Shown here one piece after another: positions 1 through 5,228 of a stretch of 5,228 nucleotides of DNA (the stretch's first letter is position 1; each line of letters opens with the position of its first letter). The stretch spans positions 1 to 5,228 of the forward strand of contig JAITKC010000249.1 in the NCBI GenBank assembly GCA_031278665.1. The letters run 5' to 3'. Made by a program: the position numbers and the translations under genes. Below the pieces are notes generated by a model, which was not told where the DNA came from, did not search any database, and saw nothing but the letters and a program-made list of their open reading frames with translations. Origin of the DNA: Bifidobacteriaceae bacterium (GTDB taxonomy: Bacteria > Actinomycetota > Actinomycetes > Actinomycetales > WQXJ01).

Positions 1-572
1 CCGGCGACAACCGACAAGTTGAGCCCGCCGCCGATCTCCGCGGGCGGGGCATAAACCACGAAGGTGCGGGCGATCGCGACAGTTCCCCGAGTGGTCTCAA
101 GCCCCACTTCGATCCCGCGCGGACCCCAGCCGGGTTCGCCGTCCGCGCCGCCCAAGGCCATCGCGGCGGCCGTCGAGGTGATCTCGTAAGTCTCGGTTTG
201 GCCGGCTTCGAGACGCCGGCTCAGCCCCTTGGCCACCCAGGTCGTCCCCGGCCATTGGTCCAGGCTCTGCTCCGGCCAGGCCGCCAGTTCGGCGCGGTCC
301 GCGAAGGCCTTGGCCGCGACCGACAAGTTGACGTCGCCCACCCAGGCCCGGCCGGTTTCGTTGGAGACTCGCGCGGTGACGGTCAAGACCGCCTCCGGCG
401 AGGTCAGGACCGGCGTCGAAGCGATTATCGTGACCGTCGGGGCCTGCGCCGAAAGCGCTGTTTCGGCCGCCCGCGCTTGTTTTGCGTCCGCTGCCGCCGG
501 GCCGGCCACCAGCCCAAACGCCACCATCGCGGCCGCCGCCAGCCGCCCGGCCCGGGTCCCCCGCGTCCTCAT
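1..572 (-). CDS. DUF6049 family exported protein (Rv3909-like), C-terminus beyond window
   Basis: The first 190 codons are visible; the rest lies left of base 1. Known full-length relatives are several hundred residues long, with a signal peptide, a large extracytoplasmic part and a C-terminal membrane anchor; their function is not established, though they sit beside the lipid II flippase gene murJ. Seen here: a basic start (MRTRGTRAGR), a hydrophobic Ala-rich core at about residues 11-28 and a plausible cleavage near the AAADA segment (27-30). A beta-rich extracellular segment follows (about 46-90, with the pattern LTVTARVSN), then RAELAAW (93-99) and GPRGIEVGL (150-158), which fit the N-terminal domain of this family as I recall it. 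The ATG at 572-570 overlaps the stop of the NUDIX gene (ATGA), implying translational coupling. Family assignment rests on the synteny plus these motifs. A cell-envelope role is inference. Confidence 0.8.
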   Translation of the reverse strand, partial: MRTRGTRAGRLAAAAMVAFGLVAGPAAADAKQARAAETALSAQAPTVTIIASTPVLTSPEAVLTVTARVSNETGRAWVGDVNLSVAAKAFADRAELAAWPEQSLDQWPGTTWVAKGLSRRLEAGQTETYEITSTAAAMALGGADGEPGWGPRGIEVGLETTRGTVAIARTFVVYAPPAEIGGGLNLSVVA

Positions 573-1051
573 CCGGTTCCGCCCAGCAGTCTTCGGGCCA
601 CCTGCACCAGGCGGCGTTCATTTGGATAGGCGAGGCGTTCGCGCAATTGGTCGAGCGGCACCCAGGCGGCGTCCTCGGCCTCCGCGTCCGGGTCGTTCTC
701 AGCGGTCAACAGTCCGCCCTGGGCCGACAGCAGGTAATGATGGACAATTTTGTGAACCCGGTGGCCCTCGCCCAAGAACCAATAGTCGATCACGCCGAGG
801 CGCTTGACGACCTGGCCGCTGATGCCGGTCTCCTCGCGGATTTCGCGCACCGCCGCCTGCGCCGGGCTCTCGCCCGCCTCGAGATGTCCTTTCGGCAGAC
901 ACCACTCCAAGCGCCCGCCGCGGTTGCGGCGCGCGATTATGGCCGCTTGCGCGACCCCGTCGATGGCGTCCACCACCAGCCCCCCGGCCGAGACCTCCTC
1001 AATCACCGGCAGCGTCGGCGGTCCCGGCGCGGGCCGTTGCGGATTGGACAC
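569..1051 (-). CDS. mutT4: NUDIX hydrolase, MutT4-like
   Basis: NUDIX pyrophosphohydrolase that would cleave a nucleoside-diphosphate-X substrate with divalent metal; the substrate is not readable from sequence. Counting from the GTG at 1051, the product is 160 residues. The Nudix box is complete at residues 55-77: G55, E61, R69-E70, then REETGI (72-77), with E73 and E74 as metal ligands. Before it come SAGGLVVDAIDG (21-32) and the WCLPKGH strand. After it, IDYWF (88-92), RVHKIVHHYLL (98-108) and LAYPNERRL (140-148) closely follow M. tuberculosis MutT4 as I recall it. That protein also has a long basic N-terminal extension, which is missing here. Start choice: the frame opens as far as a TTG at 1126 (185 residues), but GTG 1051 places the start close before the conserved domain and has a weak GGGTAGG about 9 bases upstream. 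The gene overlaps the DUF6049 start by 4 bases. The usual divergent neighbour, pcnA, is absent. Confidence 0.9.
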   Translation of the reverse strand: MSNPQRPAPGPPTLPVIEEVSAGGLVVDAIDGVAQAAIIARRNRGGRLEWCLPKGHLEAGESPAQAAVREIREETGISGQVVKRLGVIDYWFLGEGHRVHKIVHHYLLSAQGGLLTAENDPDAEAEDAAWVPLDQLRERLAYPNERRLVQVARRLLGGTG

Positions 1052-1282
1052 AAAAGCCAGCCTACCCAGACCGCGCCTTGGCGCCCCATCGACACCAGGC
1101 GGTAACGCCCAGAGCCGAAGAAACAACGCCCATTCGCCCGTCCGCGGGGCAGTCGCCGCCGGCTGGGCTCGGCCGGGGGCGGTCAGTCGAACCCGGCGGA
1201 GACTGGGCAGGCGCTAATATTCACCAGTGTCCATGGGCGCGGCGTTGCGAACCAAATGGTCAAGAACCCACCTAAGCCGGGC

Positions 1283-1354
1283 GGCTGAGGCGGGGCCGGG
1301 CGAACGGGCTGAGGCGGCATCGGACAAAAAGCTTGACACGGCATCGGACAAACA
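1283..1354. repeat. degenerate 24-bp tandem repeat, three units, in the leader of the hydrolase operon
   Basis: Three consecutive 24-base units start at 1283, 1307 and 1331. Units 1 and 2 share GGCTGAGGCGG at their start; units 2 and 3 share CGGCATCGGACAAA (1315-1328 and 1339-1352). By eye, units 1/2 match at about 17 of 24 positions and units 2/3 at about 19 of 24. A fourth, hardly recognisable unit would run to 1378, directly against the ATG at 1379. A perfect TTGACA lies in unit 3 (1333-1338), but no convincing -10 box follows at 16-19 bases. The position between divergent genes, touching a start codon, suggests regulatory DNA or simple slippage-derived sequence; neither can be decided here. 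Confidence 0.7.
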
Positions 1355-1378
1355 CCGACACAACGATTCGAGAGGCAA

Positions 1379-2767
1379 ATGACCCAAACGACTATCGACC
1401 CGGCCCACTGGCAGGAACGACTTGACACGCTGGCCAAACAAACCGGCGTGCCGGGCGCCGTGCTCGGCGTCCTGCGGCTCCAAGACGGCGCCCCAGACCA
1501 GTTGACGCGGCTGGCCACCGGCGTGCTGAACGCCAACACCGGGCGCAAGGCGACTTTGGACTCGCTCTTCCAAATCGGCTCGATCACCAAAGCCTGGACC
1601 GCCACGGTGGTCATGCAATTAGTCGAAGAAGGCAAAATAGGACTGGACCAGCCGGTCAAGGAGATCATCGCCGGCTTCGAGTTGTCGACCGACGACTTGA
1701 CCGAGGGCGTCACAATCCGGAACCTGCTCAACCACACCAGCGGGTTGGACGGGGACGTCTTCGTCGACACCGGGCGGGGCGACGACAACCTGGAGAAGTA
1801 CCTGGACGTGCTGCGCGGCGCGGCGCAAATCTTCCCGGTCGGCGCCACCTGGTCTTACTGCAACTCCGGCTTCTCGCTGCTGGGAAGGGTCATCGAAGTG
1901 GTGACCGGCAAAATCTGGGACGCGGCGATGAAAGAGCGGCTGTTCGCGCCGCTCGGGCTGACCCACACGGTCACACTGCCGGAGGAGGCGCTGCTATTCG
2001 ACACCGCCGTGGGGCATATGCCCGGCGGGCCGGAGCCAAAGGTGGCGCCGGTGTGGACGCTGCAGCGCAACGCCGGGCCGGCCGGACTGATCACCGCCAG
2101 CGTGGCCGACCTGTTGGCGTTCGCCCGGATGCACCTCAAAGACGGCTTGGCGGCCGACGGCAAGCCGGTGCTGTCGGCGCTCTCGGCCCAGGCGATGCGC
2201 GCCTTCGAGGCCGACGTGCCGGAGAAATACCTGCTCGGGGACTCATGGGGGCTGGGCCTGATCCGCTTCGACTGGCACGGGGCGCGGCTCTACGGCCACG
2301 ACGGCAACACCATTGGACAGGCCGCCTTCCTACGCTTCTACCCGGACGCGAATATCGCGGTCGCCTTGTTGACCAACGACGGCAGTTCGCACGCGCTCTA
2401 CGAGAACCTTTACGGCGAAATCTTCCGGGAGCTGTGCGGCGTCGAAATCCAAGACCCGATCACGGTTCCGGACCAGGCGCCGCAACTTGACATCGCCGAT
2501 TGGCTGGGCGTCTACGAGCGCGCCAGCGTGGTCATCGAGATCGTCCTGGAAGACGGCCAGCCGGTGTTCAAGTCCACCACCCGCGGCGAACTGGCCGCGC
2601 TGGACGGCGGCGCCACAAAGAGCTACCCGATGAAGCCGGTGCGCCAGGGCCTGTACGCGGTCTGGGCGGAGGAACTGAAAACCGACGCGCCGGTTTGGCT
2701 CTACCAGTTGGCCGACGGCGAACGCTACGTCCACTTCGGCGGGCGCGCGACCAGGAAGGTCGCCTGA
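1379..2767 (+). CDS. serine hydrolase, beta-lactamase / S12 peptidase family, probably cytoplasmic
   Basis: 462 residues. The catalytic signature of the penicillin-recognising serine hydrolases is complete. S68-I-T-K71 (in FQIGSITKAWT) supplies the acylated Ser and its Lys. Y160-C-N162 (WSYCNSGFSLLG) is the YxN motif. H307-D-G309 (LYGHDGNTIG) is the HxG form of the third motif, typical of class C-like enzymes, D-aminopeptidases and esterases rather than class A beta-lactamases. LLNHTSGL at 116-123 is another family hallmark. The last 90 or so residues (from about 370, DIADWLGVYERAS) look like the small beta-rich C-terminal domain common on such proteins. There is no hydrophobic N-terminal segment, so export by a signal peptide is unlikely. 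The ATG is preceded by GAGAGG only 3 bases upstream, a short spacing. The stop overlaps the epimerase start by one base. Specific substrate (peptide, amide or ester) is unknown; a resistance role is not implied. Confidence 0.92.
   Translation: MTQTTIDPAHWQERLDTLAKQTGVPGAVLGVLRLQDGAPDQLTRLATGVLNANTGRKATLDSLFQIGSITKAWTATVVMQLVEEGKIGLDQPVKEIIAGFELSTDDLTEGVTIRNLLNHTSGLDGDVFVDTGRGDDNLEKYLDVLRGAAQIFPVGATWSYCNSGFSLLGRVIEVVTGKIWDAAMKERLFAPLGLTHTVTLPEEALLFDTAVGHMPGGPEPKVAPVWTLQRNAGPAGLITASVADLLAFARMHLKDGLAADGKPVLSALSAQAMRAFEADVPEKYLLGDSWGLGLIRFDWHGARLYGHDGNTIGQAAFLRFYPDANIAVALLTNDGSSHALYENLYGEIFRELCGVEIQDPITVPDQAPQLDIADWLGVYERASVVIEIVLEDGQPVFKSTTRGELAALDGGATKSYPMKPVRQGLYAVWAEELKTDAPVWLYQLADGERYVHFGGRATRKVA
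2753..2759 (+). promoter_or_regulatory. ribosome binding site for the epimerase gene
   Basis: AGGAAGG lies inside the last codons of the hydrolase gene, 7 bases before the ATG at 2767. It fixes the epimerase start at that ATG, although the reading frame stays open much further upstream (to at least 2500). The upstream part of that frame is an out-of-frame shadow of the hydrolase gene. Confidence 0.75.
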
Positions 2768-3831
2768 TGCGCGTCACCCGGATCACCGCCGAACGGGTGG
2801 CGATCCGGCTGGAGAAGCCGTTTGTGGTGGCGCTCGGCGTGATCGACGCCGCCGACACGGTGTTCGTCAAAATTGACACCGACGCCGGCCTGACCGGTTA
2901 CGGCGAGGGCGTCGGAATCGGTTTTGTGACCGGCGAGACATCCGAGACGGTGCTCGGCGCGGTCAAAGCCTTCGAGCCGGCGGTGGTTGGGGCCAGCCCC
3001 TGGGCGATCGACCAGATTCACCGCTCGATGGACCGGATACTGGTGCGCAACGGCGCGGCCAAGGCCGCCATCGACATCGCCCTGCACGATGTCGTGGCGA
3101 AAGCCGCCGGGGTGCCGTTATACGAGTATTTGGGCGGGACCCGGAACACAGTCGAAACGGACATGACGATTGGGATCGGCGAACCGGCGGCGATGGCCGC
3201 CAAGGCGGCCGAATTGGTCGGCCGCGGCTACCGGGAGCTGAAGATCAAAGCCGGCCTGGACTACGCCGCCGACCGCCAGGCCATCGCCCTGATCCGCCAG
3301 GCCGCGCCGGACGCCCGGCTGAAGGTTGACGCCAACCAGGGCTGGACGGTCCCCGGGGCGCTGGCGATACTGGCCTGGTACGCCGACCAGGGCGTCGAGT
3401 CAGTCGAACAACCGTTGCCATATTGGGATATCGACGGGGCAGCCTATCTGCGGTCCCGCTCGCCTATCCCGATCATGGCCGACGAAAGCTGCTTCACTCC
3501 GCATGACGCCTCCGTCATAGTCCGCCGCCAGGCCGCCGACATAATCAACATCAAGCTGATGAAGTGCGGCGGCATCTACCGGGCGCTGCAAATCGACGCC
3601 ATCGCCGAGGCGGCCGGCCTGCCGACCATGCTCGGCTGCATGCAGGAGTCCCGCCTGGCGATCGCCGCCGCCGCCCACTTGGTGGCCGCCCGCCCGAACG
3701 TGGCCGACGCCGACCTCGACGGCTTCGCCGAGTTCGACGACTCCGCCGTGGTCCGCCGGGCCTTCGACTTCGACGTCCCGATCATCAAACTCCCCGACAC
3801 CCCCGGCCTGGGAGTGGACCTGGCCTTCTGA
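2767..3831 (+). CDS. enolase-superfamily dipeptide epimerase (L-Ala-D/L-Glu epimerase type)
   Basis: 354 residues, full length for the muconate-lactonizing subgroup. The N-terminal capping domain is about 1-125 (RITAERVAIRLEKPF; GYGEGVG), followed by the (beta/alpha)7-beta barrel. Catalytic elements in order: K159-I-K161 (the KxK motif, acid/base), metal ligands D188 (KVDAN), E214 (VEQP) and D239 (MADES), and K263 (NIKLMK), the opposing acid/base. GCMQES (290-295) precedes the last strands. D316-L-D318-G (in ADADLDGF) matches the DxD motif that in known dipeptide epimerases binds the substrate amino group; this separates it from muconate or o-succinylbenzoate enzymes. Expected reaction: epimerisation of L-Ala-D-Glu to L-Ala-L-Glu in murein peptide catabolism. 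Related enzymes use other dipeptides, so the exact substrate is inferred. It is co-transcribed and probably translationally coupled with the preceding hydrolase (TGATG overlap). Confidence 0.9.
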   Translation: MRVTRITAERVAIRLEKPFVVALGVIDAADTVFVKIDTDAGLTGYGEGVGIGFVTGETSETVLGAVKAFEPAVVGASPWAIDQIHRSMDRILVRNGAAKAAIDIALHDVVAKAAGVPLYEYLGGTRNTVETDMTIGIGEPAAMAAKAAELVGRGYRELKIKAGLDYAADRQAIALIRQAAPDARLKVDANQGWTVPGALAILAWYADQGVESVEQPLPYWDIDGAAYLRSRSPIPIMADESCFTPHDASVIVRRQAADIINIKLMKCGGIYRALQIDAIAEAAGLPTMLGCMQESRLAIAAAAHLVAARPNVADADLDGFAEFDDSAVVRRAFDFDVPIIKLPDTPGLGVDLAF

Positions 3832-3862
3832 CCGCCCGCCCGGGCCCGGCCCGCCGCCAGGG

Positions 3863-3912
3863 CGCCCCCGCGGGCCAAAGCGGCGACCGGGCGGGGCGCC
3901 CCGCGGGGGGCG
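3863..3912 (+). terminator. GC-rich hairpin after the hydrolase-epimerase operon, possible terminator
   Basis: CGCCCCCGCGGG (3863-3874) can pair with CCGCGGGGGGCG (3901-3912), allowing for a one-base bulge. It starts about 30 bases after the epimerase stop. The loop contains a further self-complementary segment, GCGGGGCGCCCCGC (3891-3904), that would compete with the outer stem. There is no T-tract behind it, so it is not a canonical intrinsic terminator. In such GC-rich DNA, stems of this size also arise by chance. Confidence 0.3.
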
Positions 3913-4032
3913 TTCCTCGGCCCGCGCTAGGTTTCCCCCGTCCGGGGCGGTCGTTTTGCGTCCGCCCGGAACACGCCGTCCGACCCGCGTCCAAGCCCCG
4001 AACGGCGGTGACGCGAAGGCCGCGCCGAGGCC

Positions 4033-4155
4033 GCCGGCCAGCCGCCCTATGGCCGGCTCCGACGCCGCCTGGCCTGGGCGCCGGCCAGCCGCCCCATGGC
4101 CGGGCCCGACGCCGCCTGGCCTGGCCGCCGGCCAGCCGCCCCATGGCCGGGCCCG
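4033..4155. repeat. 47-bp GC-rich tandem repeat, two full units plus 29 bases
   Basis: Units start at 4033, 4080 and 4127, each opening with GCCGGCCAGCCGCC. Units 1 and 2 match at 43 of 47 positions. The first 29 bases of unit 3 are identical to unit 2, after which it diverges. Each unit contains CCATGG or CTATGG followed by CCGG. The unit 2/3 junction forms a perfect hairpin, CTGGCC-GCC-GGCCAG (4121-4135); the unit 1/2 junction has the same hairpin with one mismatch. The repeat lies in non-coding DNA. It is recent or conserved enough that the copies remain nearly identical. Confidence 0.9.
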
Positions 4156-4320
4156 GCGCCCCGCCCGCCCGGCCCGGGACACGCCGGCGCCTGGCCGCCC
4201 GCGTCCCGCGCCCGACGCCCGACCGCCTTCAACGCCCTCGCGCCCGCGCCGACCGCCCCCACCGCCGCCGCCGGCCGAGCGGCGGCGCGTCCCGCCGGGG
4301 TGTGTTTTGTCAACTTGTTT

Positions 4321-4412
4321 TTGCCAGTTTCGGCGTGGGACGGTTGCCAGTCTCGGCGGTGCTGTTTTGCCACTTTCAGTCGTCAGGGGTTGCCAGTTTC
4401 AGCACGAGTGCG
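4321..4412 (+). repeat. array of four 23-bp units, core TTGCCAGTTTCRGC
   Basis: Four units begin at exactly 4321, 4344, 4367 and 4390. The 14-base core reads TTGCCAGTTTCGGC, TTGCCAGTCTCGGC, TTGCCACTTTCAGT and TTGCCAGTTTCAGC, while the remaining 9 bases of each unit are unrelated. Conserved core, fixed spacing and variable filler argue for repeated sites rather than simple slippage. A decayed extra copy lacking AGT (TTGCCCTCGGCG) is at 4425-4436. A looser look-alike (TTGTCAACTTG) begins at 4307. Confidence 0.88.
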
Positions 4413-4650
4413 CAGGTCCTTGATTTGCCCTCGGCGCGACGCCGGGGAAGGGATTGCTGTGCCGCCGTCCGGCGCCCGGCAGGAGGAAGCCCGCGACGGG
4501 CGGCCCAGCAGGTCAGGGGGCGCTTGGGCGCCGGAACGGAGCCGGCGGCGCAACGGCTGGTCCGTGCGAGCTGGGGAAGGCGAGAAGCGGCTCGCCCGCG
4601 GTCGTGACGACGGTGTCGCCGTTGCCGGGCGGCACGGGAAAGCGCTTCGG

Positions 4651-4664
4651 GCTGAAAGTGGCAA
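4651..4664 (-). repeat. single inverted copy of the 23-bp array core
   Basis: GCTGAAAGTGGCAA is the reverse complement of TTGCCACTTTCAGC. It has the same 14-base core as the array at 4321-4412, combining the variants of its third and fourth units, but lies about 240 bases away on the other strand. Confidence 0.75.
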
Positions 4665-4974
4665 CTGCTTGCCGCCGACACTGGAAAGAATCTCCTGATC
4701 ACAGACACCCCGGGGCCGCGCGGATCCTCCGCCAGGCGCGGTGGCCGGATCGGGTTAGCGGCGCGCGCGGCCTCCGGTCCGGCTCGGGCGCCGCCAGCGG
4801 GCGAAGACCGCGCCACACGCGGCCCCCGGCGGCAGCGTTCGGCTCATCCCGCCTCCGACCCTTCCGCCCGGGGGCAGCGCCCGCCCCCACACCGCGCCGG
4901 CCCGTCCCCAAAACCCCCGGGCCGACAACCCCACCCACCGACGCCGACCAGGCCATGGGCCGAGGCCGGCCGCG

Positions 4975-5140
4975 TCCACACCGCAAGTCCCCGCCGAAGA
5001 CCGCGTCCACACCGACAGCTCCCGCGACACCTCCATCGACACCGGCAATTCCTCGGCCGAAACGCGGCGAGACCGACAATCGTCGCGGCCGAACGCATCG
5101 ACACCGACAATTTCCCTGGTGTTTTGAATCGAGACCGACA
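4975..5140 (-). repeat. array of six degenerate 31-bp units, core TCGASACCGACAAT
   Basis: Six units start at 4975, 5006, 5036, 5067, 5098 and 5129, giving spacings of 31, 30, 31, 31 and 31. Cores on the plus strand: TCCACACCGCAAGT, TCCACACCGACAGC, TCGACACCGGCAAT, GCGAGACCGACAAT, TCGACACCGACAAT, TCGAGACCGACACT. The filler is also partly shared (CCGAA preceded by G/C in units 1, 3, 4 and 6). Strand is given as minus because the reverse complement, ATTGTCGGTSTCGA, aligns with the core of the 23-bp array. The spacing is close to three helical turns, which would place all cores on one face of the DNA. Confidence 0.82.
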
Positions 5141-5203
5141 CTTGTTGTGGTCCCGAAAACAGTCGCGACGGTCTGACCTGCGACAACGCGAAAAGGCCTC
5201 CTA

Positions 5204-5223
5204 GAAATTGTCGGTCTCGATGC
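5204..5223 (+). repeat. inverted copy of the 31-bp array core
   Basis: The reverse complement of this 20-base segment matches 5095-5114 (around the fifth array unit) at 19 of 20 positions. Its 5209-5221 part is an exact 13-base inverted match to ATCGAGACCGACA at 5128-5140. It faces the array across about 65 bases, the right-hand end of the array region as far as the window shows. Confidence 0.85.
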
Positions 5224-5228
5224 AAAAG

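Larger units (their letters stand above)
3832..5228. other. gene-free, repeat-rich intergenic region
   Basis: I find no credible gene in this stretch. Long open frames exist on both strands, but they are artefacts of high GC. Their translations are Arg/Pro/Gly/Ala-rich, have no recognisable domain, overlap one another in several frames, and run straight through the tandem repeats. The first part (3832-4300) is extremely C- and G-rich. From about 4300 the composition breaks into short T- or A-containing patches that coincide with the repeat arrays listed separately. Between 4441 and 4650 I see only a small GGCGC-TTGG-GCGCC hairpin (4519-4532) and nothing assignable. No tRNA or rRNA signature was seen. 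The next gene presumably begins right of base 5228. Confidence 0.7.

Noticed and set aside
3..335. TTGTCGGT on the minus strand twice inside the DUF6049 gene, like the right-end array core.
   Set aside because: Both encode an NLSV peptide in beta-strand contexts, with no regular spacing; coding constraint or chance is the simpler explanation.
97..807. Open frames 97-621 (minus, other frame), 198-629 and 229-807 (plus).
   Set aside because: They lie over the DUF6049 and NUDIX genes, which have clear protein features in a different frame; these are shadows.
1333..1338. Perfect TTGACA as the -35 box of a promoter for the hydrolase operon.
   Set aside because: No acceptable -10 element at 16-19 bases; the hexamer belongs to the 24-bp repeat, so I do not list it as a promoter.
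4572..4620. Stretch with GGGGAAGGC ... CGCCCGCGGTCGTGA, faintly like the core of a cobalamin riboswitch.
   Set aside because: The rest of the conserved core and the GCCAGGA-type element are not found, and no downstream gene is visible; composition explains the likeness.
4973..5012. GTCCACA in two units resembling DnaA boxes (TTGTCCACA).
   Set aside because: Both lack the leading TT and the other four units diverge from GTCCACA; oriC should lie on the other side of the window by synteny.
4975..5140. CRISPR array.
   Set aside because: The period is only 31 bp, the repeated core is about 14 bp and degenerate, and spacers are not unique full-length segments; no cas gene is visible.
4454..5176. 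Open reading frame of 240 codons on the plus strand, with overlapping minus-strand frames (4376-4816, 4699-5079, 4755-5225).
   Set aside because: Translations are low-complexity Arg/Pro/Gly sequence without domains, cross the repeat arrays, and compete with each other in several frames; typical GC-driven open frames.

Overview
The window is high-GC DNA that reads as the chromosome of an actinobacterium (Actinomycetota; I cannot name the genus). The main evidence is the leftmost gene pair. On the minus strand, a MutT4-type NUDIX hydrolase is followed, with a 4-base ATGA overlap, by an exported DUF6049 protein. This pair is a conserved actinobacterial block (Rv3908-Rv3909 in Mycobacterium tuberculosis), normally continuing into murJ, sigM and trxB towards oriC. 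The origin-proximal part would therefore lie to the left of base 1.

Layout: (1) 1-572, minus strand, N-terminal 190 residues of the DUF6049 protein, cut by the window edge. (2) 569-1051, minus strand, NUDIX hydrolase. (3) 1052-1378, a divergent intergenic stretch with a degenerate 24-bp tandem repeat just before the next gene. (4) 1379-2767, plus strand, a serine hydrolase of the beta-lactamase/S12 family with no signal peptide. (5) 2767-3831, plus strand, an enolase-superfamily enzyme of the L-Ala-D/L-Glu (dipeptide) epimerase type, sharing one base with the hydrolase. (6) 3832-5228, almost 1.4 kb with no credible gene. It carries a GC-rich hairpin, a 47-bp tandem repeat, an exact 23-bp-period array, a 31-bp-period array, and single inverted copies of both array motifs.

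Genes 4 and 5 form a tight two-gene operon. Dipeptide epimerases of this type act on murein-derived L-Ala-D-Glu, and the partner is a penicillin-recognising-fold hydrolase that appears cytoplasmic. The reasonable inference is intracellular processing of cell-wall or other D-amino-acid peptides; the exact substrates cannot be read from sequence.

The most unusual content is the gene-free right end. The 23-bp array (core TTGCCAGTTTCRGC) and the 31-bp array (core TCGASACCGACAAT, i.e. ATTGTCGGTSTCGA on the other strand) share a related core of the form TTGYCRGTNTCRR and run in opposite orientations. This looks like a family of short, regularly spaced intergenic sites, possibly protein-binding. I do not recognise it as any named element.
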